DNA of 64,000 bases, from NCBI GenBank assembly GCA_963728445.1, contig CAVSJO010000005.1, positions 124,001 to 188,000 on the forward strand, in the 5' to 3' direction. Every line of letters begins with the position of its first letter. The first letter of the stretch is position 1. Under the pieces are notes generated by a model. The model was given only the letters and a program-made list of their open reading frames with translations, was not told where the DNA came from and ran no database searches. Shown piece after piece: positions 54,390 through 64,000 of this stretch. The position numbers and the translations under genes are program-made. Origin of the DNA: CAVSJO01 sp963728445. GTDB taxonomy: Bacteria; Gemmatimonadota; Gemmatimonadetes; Longimicrobiales; RSA9.

Positions 54390-57300
54390 ATGCCCGCGAG
54401 GAATCCTGCGATTGCCCTGCGCGCCGGATCCCGTCTCCTCCTGCCACTTCTGCTGGCGAGCGCGTGCACGGAGGGGCTCCCCTCCGAGCCGCTTCCCGCC
54501 GCCGTGGCCCTGGAAGTGAAGCCGGTCGAGACCCAGCTGCCGGACGGGCAGTCCATGCAGTACCGCCCGGTGCTCCTCGATCAGTCGGGCAAGCCCCTGA
54601 GCCGGCTGCCCACGGGCACGCACCTGCAGTGGACGGTTTCCGACCCGACGATCGCGAGCATCGATGGCAACGGCGCCGTGCGAGCTCTGCGCCCGGGCAC
54701 AGTGTCGGTCTCGGCGAGTCTCGTCGCGAACGCATCCGGAAGCGTCGTCCCTTCTCCGCCAACATCACGGTGGCCAGCAACGGCCAGGGCTACGCGAACG
54801 GCAACGGCGGCGGCAGGGGCCTGACCGGTAACGCGTCGCTCAACGTCACGGCAGTGGCGAAGACGATGGAAGCCGTGAGTGGCGACGCCCAGACGGACGT
54901 CACCGGCGTCATCCTGCCGGATTCGATCTCGGTTCGGGTTCTCGACCGCCACGGGGATCCGGTCGCCGGCGTGGCCGTCTCCTTCGACATCGGCAGCGGT
55001 GCCGGCTACGCCTCGCCGTCCAGCGCGACGACGAGCCAGGACGGCATCGCGTGGACGCGCTGGGCGCTGGGCTACGAGCTCGGGGATCAGACGCTGAGCG
55101 CGCGCGTGAACGGCGTTCAGACGGTGACGTTCCATGCAACGGCCGTCGCGGATGAGCCGTCCGCCGTCGTGCTGGTCGACGGCGACAGGAGACCGGCATC
55201 GTCGCCACGCCGCTGACGAGGCCTCTGAAGGTCAGGGTCGCGGATCAGTTCGGGAACCCCGTCGCGGGCGTAACGGTGACGTGGAAGCCGCAGGAGGGCA
55301 GCGCCTCCCCGGCGACGTCCACCAGCGGCGCCGACGGGCTCGTCAGCACCACCTGGACGCTCGGCTCATCGATCGGCAAGCAGAGCGCGACGGCGTCGTC
55401 CACCGACCTGACCGGCGTGACGTTCTTGGCCAGCGCCGTGGCAACGCCCATCAGCACCGTCGTCGTGTCGCCCGACTCGGTGCAGATCGCACCGGGACAG
55501 TCCGCCTCGCTCTCAGCATCCGCCCTCGACGAGAGCGGATCACGTGTCTCCGGCGCCAGCTATACCTGGGCGTCACTGGATCCCTCCGTCGCGTCCGTTT
55601 CGTCCGACGGAGCCGTCACGGCCGTGGCGCCGGGGCGCGACCATCACGGCGACCGCGGCCGACGCGACGGGTTCGGCAACCGTGGTTGTGCCGTCCACGG
55701 TCGACGCGATAGCTTTGAGCCCGACCAGCGCAAGTCTGGCTCCCGACAGGACAGTTCAGCTCGTCCCGACCGCGACGGATGCGGCGGGGCAGCAGGTCCA
55801 GGGCGTGACCTACACGTGGGCATCGTCGAACTCCGCCGTGGCCACGGTTGATTCCAGTGGCCTCGTCACCGGCAAGATCACGGGGAATGCGACCGTCACG
55901 GCGTCCGCGGCAGGGAAGAGCGCGTCCGCCGCGATCACCGTGAGCACCACGGCCGGCGGGCCGACGGTCTCCCGGCTCGTGGTGTCGCCCTCGAGCGGAA
56001 CGCTGAACGCACTTGGCGACACGCTCGCCCTGTCCTTCGTCGGCTATGACGCCACCGGCCGTTCGGTGTCAGGCGCGCGGGTCACCTGGACATCCATGAA
56101 CCCCGCAACGGCAGCCGTAGACAGCATGGGACGTGTAGTAGCGAAGGCCATCGGCAGCACCCTCATCGTGGCGACTTCGATCTGCTGCCAGGTGGCCGAC
56201 ACGGCCGCCGTGCAGATCCGGCAGGTCATCAAGACCATCCAGATCAGCCCCGCCTCGGCCACGCTGACGCCCGGGGGCGTCATGCAGCTCTCCCGCCACT
56301 CCGTCCGACTCCAACGGAGTCGCCGTCAAGGGCGCGGCAGTGACGTGGTCGTCCTCTACCCCGTCCGTCGCGTCCGGTCTCGGCGACAGGCGTGGTCTCC
56401 GCACTCGCGGCGGGCACCGCCACGATCACGGCGTCACTGGACGGCCTCCGGGCGACATCCACCGTCAGCGTCTCGACGACTGCCACGGTCGGCTCCGGGG
56501 ATATCGTCACCTATCCGAACGACGACGTTGCGTTCATCCTCGGGCCGCAGCTCAGGTCGGGAAGCGCCGGCAACCCGTGGCCGTGGTACGACCAGACGCA
56601 GATCACGACTGGGCTCATCCACGGCGCGGATTTCATCGCGGACCCCGGGGGTGGTCACGTTGACCGGGACGGTATCGGTCGACGCGACCACGAGCCCAGT
56701 CAAGGTCACGGGCAAGGGAACGCGTTTTACCCGCGAGATCAGCGCTCCAGCGACCGTCTACATCTACTTCCCGTCGATCGGCGGCTACCTGGCCGAGCAC
56801 GTCGCTAGCGTCGAGAGCGATACGCAGTTGACCCTGCAGGAAACTTACGCTCCGGAGAGCACCACGGGCTCGAGCGTGAAGATGAACTCGGCCACGTTTA
56901 ACAACGGCGAGTACGTCAACTCCAACTACTACGACCTCGGCCTGTGCCTCTACCTGGCCTACTACAGGACCGGCAACAGCCAGTTCCTGATGGACGCGCG
57001 AAAGGTCACGGACTCGTGGTGGAAGTCGATCGGCATTCTGGAAGGCAAGAACTTCGACCTCGGCCAGACGTACGCGCCCCGCAATGTCTCGCTCGGCGGC
57101 TTGATCCTGCGCGCCATGGATGGTCGACCCGATATGTGGCCGTGGATCACACGGTACGCCGACAAGATGCTGGAGAACTGGGTGGGGAAGCGGATCGACA
57201 ACCCGAACCTGTATTACGGCATCCGTGACGGCGGGTACATGTTGCAGTACGCTGCGTGGCTTGCGAAGGTTCATCCCGATCCGTCCGTGAGAGCCGACTT

Positions 57301-57912
57301 CAGACAGCGTGTGCTCCAAGCCGCGGTCAACTATTATTCGCGCCTCCAGTATGGCGACGGCTCGTGGCGATGGGAGGGCCACGCTGCTGCAGATGAGCTC
57401 GGCATCAGCGGTTATTTCATGCAGCCGTTCATGGTGGGGCTCCTGCTCGACGGGCTGGAGGCTGTCCACCAGTTGACTGGAGATCCTACGGTGGCGCAGG
57501 CGATCGTAAAAAGCGTAGAGAACCTCTACGAGGGCGGGTACGATCAAAGAGATGTGCCCGGTTACGGCACGCGTATGCGCGGGGCTTCTACTTCGTGTAC
57601 GGCGACAAGTGCGATCCGGCGACGAACCCGACGATGACCGGATGTGGAAACGACTTTGACGATCTGCCGCAGAAGTTCAGGCTTGTCCGACAGCGTAACG
57701 GTCTGATCGTACAGGCCTTCGGATACGCGTACAAGATCACTGGCGATCCGAAATACAGGGCGTGGGGCGACGAGATCTTCGCGTCTACCTATGGTCACGG
57801 CCAGGGGCCGCTTTCGGATCCCTATTCGGGACTTGCCGACGGTCGACCGAAGGAGTACGACCAGGCGTACCGGTCCAGCGGCAAGTACCTGGCTTTCCGC
57901 CTCGGCAACTAG
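54390..57912 (+). CDS. c-di-GMP-controlled Ig-repeat lipoprotein with probable alpha/alpha-barrel carbohydrate-active domain, frameshifted
   Basis: About 1170 residues joined. GTGGAGG precedes the ATG; lipoprotein signal LLLPLLLASACTEG (Cys at about 24). Then about six Big_2 or Big_1-type Ig domains: VSDPTIASIDGNGAVRALRP, VLDRHGDPVAGVAVSFDIGS, VADQFGNPVAGVTVTWKPQ, WASLDPSVASVSSDGAVTAV, WASSNSAVATVDSSGLVTGK, SMNPATAAVDSMGRVVAKA. The C-terminal about 400 residues form a helical domain: NYYDLGLCLYLAYYRTGNSQ, WWKSIGILEGKNFDLGQTY, YYSRLQYGDGSWRWEGHAAA, YDQAYRSSGKYLAFRLGN. This looks like an alpha/alpha toroid of glycan lyases and hydrolases, but no family was recognised. Frame changes near 54750, 55200, 55640, 56295, 56385, 56645 and 57585. 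Confidence 0.75.
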
Positions 57913-57920
57913 TCGACCAC

Positions 57921-57952
57921 GGCGGGGCTCCTGGAGAGTCGGGAGCTCCGCC
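57921..57952 (+). terminator. Hairpin after the Ig lipoprotein gene
   Basis: GGCGGGGCTCC (57921-57931) pairs with GGAGCTCCGCC (57942-57952), one G-U pair, ten-base loop, eight bases after the stop codon. Only a weak T-run follows. Confidence 0.55.
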
Positions 57953-58056
57953 TCTGTTCGGAATGCGGAGAGGTCATCGCATCGAGATTGCGACGAACGT
58001 CGGCACCTCCCATCTTTTTCTCTACTAGTCGAGCCTTGAGCCCGTACGAGGGACGG

Positions 58057-59054
58057 ATGGGAGCGAACGCCCGCCCGAGGGTCAGCGTCGTGATACCCGC
58101 ATACAATTCAGCAACCTTCCTGCCGGAAGCTCTGGAGTCGGTCTTCGCGCAAGTTCTCCAGGATCACGAGGTGATCGTGGTGAACGACGGATCCCCGGAC
58201 ACCGCCGAGCTCGAGAAGGTCATCGCTCCGTACGCCGCTACAGTGCGCTACATCGTGCAACCGAATCGCGGGCCGGGCGGAGCCCGCAACACGGGCATCC
58301 GTGAGGCGCGTGCCGACCTGATCGCCTTTCTGGATGCCGACGATCGCTGGCATGACTCATTCCTCGCCACGCAGGTCGCCTGGCTGGAGCGGGATCCGTC
58401 CATGGGCACTTCCGGTGTACTGCGACGCCCGAATCATCGGCGACATTCGCCTCCGTCACCGAACGTTCATGGAGGCCAGCCCGTCGGAGGGGAAGCGACC
58501 TTCGAGAACTTAGCGTCGGCCCGATGCACGGTGATCACCTCGGGCGTCGTGGCCCGCCGTGCCTCACTCATCGCCGCGGGACTCTTTGATGAACACCGGT
58601 ATCACTCGGAAGACTTCGATCTCTGGCTTCGACTCGCACATGCCGGAGGGCGAATCTGCTATCATCGTCAGATTCTACTCGACCACCGTGTGCATCCAAA
58701 TAGTTTGGGCGCCGGTCCCCGCAGAGCTTGCTCGAGGAGCAGTTGCGGTCTGCAGGAAGCTCATCGACACGCTGGATCTCTCTTTCAGATGAGAGGTCAA
58801 CGCTAGTAACCCGCGCACGCCTGCTGGAAGCGATGATTGGACTCGAAGGGGCAAAGGTCCATCTTGTCCACAAACGCTACCGCGAAGCGCGCCGCGGGGT
58901 CGAAGCCGCAATCGAAGTCTCTCCGACGATTAAGCTGCGGCTTGTACTCCTCGGCCTGATTCTAGCTCCATCTCTGATCCGTTGGGGATACGTTCGGATG
59001 ATTCGCTGGGGCGAAGCCGACGCGCGATCAACTTCGCCGGGGGCCGGGAAATGA
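58057..59054 (+). CDS. Family 2 glycosyltransferase, frameshifted
   Basis: Soluble GT-A enzyme: PRVSVVIPAYNSATFLPEAL, VIVVNDGSPDTAELEKVI, PNRGPGGARNTGIREARADL, IAFLDADDRW (DXD), then in another frame a stretch reading CDARIIGDIRLRHRTFMEAS (58410-58470), back to VVARRASLIAAGLFDEHRYH, SEDFDLWLRLAHAGGRI (catalytic ED) and, after about 58725, LEEQLRSAG and TLVTRARLLEAMIGLEGAK. About 330 residues joined. The stretch 59055-59291 after it has no convincing gene. Confidence 0.82.
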
Positions 59055-59291
59055 CGACCGTGATCGACCTCGCGACCGAATGTCGTGCGGGAGTCACCGC
59101 CGATTGTCGGGATTATCGCGCGTGCCTCATCGCGCCCCACCGGGCGCCGTGACGGCGCGGCGGAGCGACGACTGGAAGCTGTACCAGGCGGCGAAACGCG
59201 ATCGCGGACGAATCCCGAGCCGCTCCGCGAGTGAGAGCCTCGCCTCCGGAAACGCGCCCACAACCTCTCGCCTCAGCCTGACCTCCCGTAC

Positions 59292-59966
59292 TCACGCACC
59301 TGCCGGGAAAATCTCCTCACGGACGAAACGACAGAGCTCGATGTCGAGCCGATTGCGCTCCAGAAACTCGTCCGCATACATATCGGCCAGTACGCCAAGG
59401 CGCTCACGCATCTCGAGGAACTGGCCGGATTGCTACGCGGCTCCTGCCGGAAGCGGAGGCCATCGAGCTCGAGAGCCTCCCGCACGATGAGCATAGATCC
59501 CTGAACCACTCCAGTACGCCCACGGCTCGGAACCGTGTTTCCAGGATCTGCTTGGCCGCATCCACGTCCTGCTCGCCGGCGATCAGCCAGGTCTGGACGT
59601 TCTCTTGAATGGGAGAGCGGAGAAAGTCCTCGAAGGACTGCGACGAATCCATGCGCTCGAGGTGGTACTGGTAATGAGAAATAAACCTCGAAATCGGCTC
59701 GCGCACCATCGTGTACCAGATCGGATCGACGTCCGGTCCAAAATCGACGAACGGCCGCAGCCAGTGCCCACAGAGATGACGGGCCAACGGGTTCAGACGC
59801 AGGTCCGCGGCAAGATCCTGCGGTCTATATATCCAGCCCTCGCGTGGATCTACCAGCATGTAGCCGAGGCCGAAGTGACGCCGCATGATCACTTCGAGGA
59901 GGTGCCGCCGGCCTCTTGGATGTGCGTGAAGCAGATCAGCCTGGGTTCAGCTTTTCGTGAGGTCAA
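59292..59966 (-). CDS. Sulfotransferase-family protein, frameshifted
   Basis: About 225 residues joined. A TTG at 59966 with GGAGGAGGGG upstream is the likely start. The N-terminal PAPS loop reads LICFTHIQEAGGTSSKVIMR (the HIxKAGGTS type of carbohydrate sulfotransferases). The 3'-phosphate region is PIWYTMVREPISRFISHYQY (MxRdPxxRxxSxYxY). After breaks near 59515 and 59440 the C-terminus reads LGVLADMYADEFLERNRLD, then IELCRFVREEIFPAGA and stop. It matches the Sulfotransfer_2/heparan-sulfate 2-O type. Likely sulfates the surface polysaccharide. Confidence 0.75.
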
Positions 59967-60052
59967 GCCCGCCCCTCCTCCCCATTGAGGCCATCATCCG
60001 GTTCGACTATCATCTCCAAGAATTCCCAATCCACGCTGTGGCAGGATCTGTG

Positions 60053-60885
60053 ATGGAAAACCTGTACGGAGCACTCAAGTCCGGCGTCAAACACACACCG
60101 TTATTTCCGCTGCTTCGGCGGCGACGGCTCCATGCCTATGTCCTGGGTCCGCCGAAGACCGGCACGACCTCCTTGTCCGAAATCTTCCGTCCACGCTTTC
60201 GCGCCGAGCACGAGCCACTTTCAGTCCGGACACGCGACTACGTGCGCTTCGCCCATGAGCAGAAACGACCCATGGACGAGCTGATCCGCTACCTCAGATG
60301 GCGCGATCGGGAGCTATACCTGGACGTGGAAGCGTCTCACCCGATGACCGTCTTTGCAGACCTTCTGGCCCGGACGTTCCCTGACGCCCGCTTTATCGTT
60401 TCTTTCCGCGAACCGCTGTCGTGGCTGGGCTCCATCATCAACATGCGCCTCAACAAGGCCGTACACCGGTTCGATCCCACACCCCGAATCCTCAGGCGGC
60501 ATTCTTTCAATATCTCAACAATCGCTATTTCGGACGAGGGTTGACGGATTATCCGCCTCAGGAGCAGATCCTGAAGGAACTGGGCCTGTTTACGATCGAG
60601 GGCTATCTGGCGGGGTGGAACGAGTACTACCGTCAGGTCCTCGACGGAGTGCCTGTCGACCGACTCCTCGTCATCCGCGTAGGTGACATCTCCAGCCATC
60701 CCGAGCGGATTGCGTCCTTCCTCGAAGTACCCGTTGGCGAACTGAATCTCAAAGCGAGCCACTCCCTCAAGGCTCCACGGCGTCATGATGTGCTGGGTCA
60801 GCTGCAGTCAGAGCGCATCGCACGTTCGATCGAGCAACTGTGCCGGTCGACGCTGGATGAATTGTGTCGCCGAATCGATAGCTAA
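60053..60885 (+). CDS. Sulfotransferase-family protein, one frameshift
   Basis: About 277 residues joined. PAPS-binding P-loop-like motif AYVLGPPKTGTTSLSEIF (GPPKTGTT), acidic and basic middle (YLDVEASHPMTVFADLLART), 3'-phosphate motif DARFIVSFREPLSWLGSIIN. A frame change near 60490 leads to AAFFQYLNNRYFGRGLTDYP, YLAGWNEYYRQVLDGVPVDR, LLVIRVGDISSHPERIASFL. This is the classic sulfotransferase layout (Sulfotransfer_1/3). Its TAA overlaps the TAG of the convergent ABC exporter gene. Confidence 0.8.
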
Positions 60886-62658
60886 TCGCGAAACCGCATT
60901 GGATTATAGGGGCGCATGCCCCTCCCCCCGTACGGCAGGTGGAGCGACGTCACTTGCGCGCCGGCCTCGTCGATCATTCCGCGACCGATCCGGTACACGA
61001 CATCCGCAATTTTCATCATCGCCGGCTGGTGCGAGACCGTCAGGACCGTCAACCGCCCCCGAAGACTCTCCAGGGTTCGGCAATATCGGCCTCGGTCTCT
61101 GGATCCAGCGAAGTGGTCACTTCATCCAGAATGAGCAGCGCCGGCCGGCGAACGAGGGCTCGGGCCAGCGCGATTCTCTGCCGCTGCCCCCCCAAAACCC
61201 GCGCACCATGCTCTCCCAGAAGCGTGTGCAGTCCGTCCGGTAACCGGTCGACGAATTCACCGGCCCCGGCGAGCGAAAGCGCTTCTCGGGCATCCTCGAG
61301 TGATATCGAGGAGTCCCCGAGCGTGATGTTGTTGTAGACGGTGTCATGGAGGAGCAGCATTTCCTGCGGCACGTAGCCGATACGGCGCCGCCAGGAAGCG
61401 AGATCGAAATCGTGCAGCACGTCCCGTCGATCCGGACGTCTCCCGCGTCGGGGGAATAGAACCCCGCTAACAAATCCGCCGCCGTTGTCTTGCCCGCCCC
61501 GGAGGCGCCCACCAGAGCGGTGATCAGACCGGCGGGATCCTAAGATTGACCGCGTCGAGGACCGGTTGATCCGAATATCCAAAGCTGACATCGCGGAATT
61601 CGATCGACTCGGAAAATTCCGGGAACCTCACACCTCCGCCGGGATGCTCCTCGTGCTCGGTGGCGCTCCGGATGCTTTCCTGAAGGGACCAGAACGCGCT
61701 CTCGCCGACGGCGACGCTCTGGTAGTTGAGCTGAACCTCTCCCATACGTGTGGCCAGTCGGTAGAATAGAAACGCCAGAACCATCACGGACGAGAACGAT
61801 TGATGGCCCACCCGCATGGCCAGGTACAGGGTGATGGCGAGCAGCAGCACCAAGATCGGCTCCTGCGCGGCCTTCAGCCCCTCCGAGGCGACGACCTGGT
61901 GCTCCTGCGCCCGATTGATCTCTCTCGCCTCCTCGTCCAGAAGCGCTTGAAATTCCCTTCCTGGCCCATCGCCTTGATCGGTTTGATTCCGTGGATCGCG
62001 TCGACGAGCCGCGGAATGAGCGCCTTGGTCAGGATCGTCTGTCGGTTGCCTGCCGTCCGGCTCATGACCACGAGTCGCTTCAGCGCCAGCGCGACGAGTG
62101 CCCCGGCTGCGACGGCGGCCAGCGCGACTCTCCACGAAATGAGCAGGGCGATCCCCGTGTAGAAGCACGCCTGGATCAGCGCAGCGAGCATGGTGCACGC
62201 TGCCCGGTAGGCCATCGACGTCCGGTTCGCCTCCATGCTGATGGCGTTCGCGAAGCGGCCGGCTGCGCGATGAAGTACGCCCAGCGGGAATGCAGCAGGG
62301 CCCTGATGAGCTGAAGCCGAAGGTCCGTCGTCACGCGGGAAACCGTGAATCCCACCTGTCGCATGGCGAGGAGCTGAATGCGCCCTTCGCTGCCATCGCT
62401 ATGACGATGATCGTGAGCAGGACGCCAAGACTTGCGGGAATCCCGAACCGGCTCAGGAAGGCCTGATCGATAGCGAAAGAGCGGATGGCTGGCGCTGCCC
62501 ACCGGCCGACAGGTCGAGGACCGGCAGCAGCGCCGCGATGCCGATCCCCTCGGCGAGCCCCGCGAGCACCAGCATCACCACGAGCGCCGCACTTCTCCGC
62601 GGATACTTCGGAGGAAGTAACCGATGAAGCCGAGGGTTTCCGACTGGAGGCCGATCAT
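60882..62658 (-). CDS. ABC exporter (membrane and ATPase domains in one chain), many frameshifts
   Basis: Type I exporter of the MsbA/lipid- or glycan-flippase kind, about 590 residues joined. Membrane part: SAALVVMLVLAGLAEGIGIA, ALLPVLDLSAGG, ACTMLAALIQACFYTGIALL, QEPILVLLLAITLYLAM. Linker: SIEFRDVSFGYSDQPVLDAV. ATPase: Walker A GASGAGKTTAADLLAG, Q-loop IGYVPQEMLLLHD, signature VLGGQRQRIALARAL (L-G-G-Q; usual LSGGQ), Walker B LLILDEVTTSLD, H-loop LTVSHQPAMM. At least eight frame changes between 62640 and 61050. In this cluster it could flip the lipid-linked glycan. Confidence 0.75.
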
Positions 62659-62743
62659 CTTGACGCGGTAGCCCGAGCCAACGATAGTGCAGCTGCTGTC
62701 GTATCGATGTCAACACGTTTCCCATTCCCCATTTCGCAGGTGT

Positions 62744-63550
62744 TCAGGGCCGGGACGAATCCCGGGACCTGCTTGCGGGTGCCACGCCCAGTGCCGCCTT
62801 GACGCGTCGACCCACGGCACCGACCGCCGGCCGAAAAACGTCGTGGATGAAAGACAACAGGTGCAGCTGAACGGTCGATGTGTGTTCGGCGTAGTGTTCG
62901 TCGAAGAACGCGCAGGGATTCGGACAGAGCCGCTCGACATGCCGCTTCACGCTTCGGGGCACGCGCTTGTAGACCGCGCGCTTGTCCAGGTCGCGGCCCT
63001 GTACGTTTCCGAACAACCATCCGTCCTCGAAGTGCTCACGACACCACCGGCTCTGTGCGAGGTTGAAGGCAAGGATCTCCTCAGGACTCGGGGAAACGCC
63101 TAATGGCGCATTTAAGCGGGCAGCCGGAGTCTTCATGCGCGCCAAGGTGGGACCCGGGCGCAGGACGAAGTCTTCGTACAGCGGGACAGATCGAACGACG
63201 CTCGATCGAGGAACGTGGCCTCCAGCCGTCGGAACTTGTCGTCGATGGATCCATTCTCGTCCGCGTAGTACTCCGTCCCAGGGACGCGTAGTTGTGCACG
63301 GGGTGACGAAGCGCCGGGATTGTCCGATCTGGCTGGAAGCTCGTCACATGATCCTCGACCTCGAAATCGTGGTCACGACCACCTTGCCGATGACGTGGTC
63401 GGCACCCGGAGCGTGGATGGGCGGCGGCAGGAACGAAGGCCACAGGTCGACCGCCGCGACGGAACGCGGCGGTTGGGCGAGGAAGAACGTCACGAGTGAC
63501 GCGCCGCTCGACTGCATCCCATACAGAAAAATGCGCGTATCGGGTCCGGC
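62744..63550 (-). CDS. Sulfotransferase-family protein, frameshifted, start not found
   Basis: Joined frames read as a sulfotransferase: DTRIFLYGMQSSGASLVTFF (PAPS loop, SSGAS), FEVEDHVTSFQPDRTI, LRHPVHNYASLGR (3'-phosphate region), LYEDFVLRPGPTLARMKT, EEILAFNLAQSRWCREHFED, GWLFGNVQGRDLDKRAVYKR and VPRSVKRHVERLCPNPCAFF. A stop lies just before the first motif and no ATG precedes it in frame, so the 5' end is probably damaged by an indel near 63550. Other breaks near 63420, 63340-63200 and 63110. Confidence 0.65.
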
Positions 63551-63663
63551 TCAGGTAAGCCCCAGGCGCGCTGCTGGCGCCCTCTCCAGAATGCGGGAGC
63601 GTGTCGGTGTAAACACATGGAGGCGAGCCCCCGGGTTCGTGTCAGAACTGTGAGCCGTTGGAT

Positions 63664-64000
63664 TCAGGCGTGGGGAAAGGGAATGTCGGGACCCTGACAC
63701 CCCAGGGAGCTGCACAGCTCGTTGCCCCCCGCGCCCTCCTCCCGGCAGACCTCGAGGAGTCTCCCGGCGGGTCCCGGAAATACCGGCAGACTTCGGTGTG
63801 GGTGTTAGAGCGGGCCAGGTGCTCGGCTTTGTGACCCTGGGGAACGGCGTAGCCGTACGCGATGCGGCGGACTTCGTCGGCCCTGCGAGCAGCGCGTGGG
63901 TCTTCAGGCTTCGTAGCCACGTCGCGGCGTCGGGGCGCCGGGTGCGGATGAACTTGCTCCCGGGGAAGCGCTGATCGAGCTCACGGTAGACGAGCGGCCA
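63664..64000 (-). CDS. Sulfotransferase-family protein (Sulfotransfer_4 type), partial at right edge
   Basis: The last about 110 residues of a gene that enters from the right: LVYRELDQRFPGSKFIRTRR (the FPGSKFILTxRD motif), WLRSLKTHALLAGPT, then in a shifted frame RRIAYGYAVPQGHKAEHLAR and NTHTEVCRYFRD, then back to LLEVCREEGAGGNEL-like text and VPTFPFPHA. The order matches the C-terminal half of Sulfotransfer_4 proteins, whose usual end is PFPHxN. Breaks near 63860 and 63770. Confidence 0.55.

Noticed and set aside
59055..59291. Possible small minus-strand gene between the GT2 and the first sulfotransferase
   Set aside because: Only Arg-rich low-information frames without start signals; treated as non-coding.
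1..64000. CRISPR arrays, tRNA or rRNA genes, transposases, integrases or phage modules
   Set aside because: Looked for on both strands by eye; no spaced direct repeats, cloverleaf ends, ribosomal segments or DDE/recombinase motifs were seen.

Overview
The window looks like a chromosomal piece from a high-GC, Gram-negative, free-living bacterium, most likely Gemmatimonadota (Acidobacteriota is the main alternative). This is inferred from the gene mix: many secreted S9 and S10 peptidases, an ADOP-type permease, a BNR beta-propeller protein, PEP-CTERM proteins, a TonB-type receptor with a carboxypeptidase-regulatory domain and Big-type Ig lipoproteins. No rRNA, tRNA, CRISPR array, insertion sequence or phage module was seen. 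Many genes are split by single-base frame changes. These are rare in the first 37 kb and dense from about 37.6 kb to the end, which suggests consensus indels in the assembly more than mass gene decay. I annotate such genes as single loci and give the approximate break points.

Layout, left half. 0-2.3 kb: efflux adaptor and TolC genes with a promoter/operator. 2.5-6.3 kb: secreted beta-propeller, PepSY and serine-hydrolase proteins. 6.4-9.3 kb: an ornithine-cyclodeaminase-like enzyme, an S10 peptidase remnant, and a two-gene unit with its own promoter (a putative cysteine-peptidase-fold protein plus a small coiled-coil protein). 9.3-18.3 kb: two S9 peptidases, an endonuclease/phosphatase-type lipoprotein and an ADOP permease. 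18.4-25.3 kb: an intact histidine operon, hisG-hisD/C(fusion)-hisH-hisA-hisB-hisF-hisIE, nearly every gene coupled by ATGA or GTGA overlaps. It is preceded by a leader peptide with five consecutive His codons, an antiterminator helix and an intrinsic terminator, a complete transcription attenuator. 25.3-32.9 kb: UbiA prenyltransferase, two S10 peptidases, a Fur-box-controlled FTR1 iron permease and a 5'-truncated VOC gene. 33.2-39.9 kb: PEP-CTERM proteins and small membrane proteins around a large BNR-repeat protein.

Layout, right half (40-64 kb): a surface-polysaccharide region. A minus-strand unit reads GT2 glycosyltransferase, polysaccharide deacetylase, formyltransferase, bi-domain oxidoreductase, NDP-sugar epimerase, TonB-type receptor and an OB-fold lipoprotein. 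A plus-strand unit starts divergently with a GT4-like glycosyltransferase and a heparinase II/III-family protein. It is followed by a cyclic-di-GMP-I riboswitch with its own terminator, placed in front of a very large Ig-like lipoprotein that ends in a probable alpha/alpha-barrel carbohydrate-active domain. Then come another GT2, an ABC exporter and four sulfotransferase genes. Together these predict an N-acylated, uronic-acid-type, sulfated exopolysaccharide whose surface processing protein is switched by c-di-GMP. This cluster, the histidine attenuator with the HisD-HisC fusion, and the cysteine-peptidase/coiled-coil pair are the parts most worth a second look.
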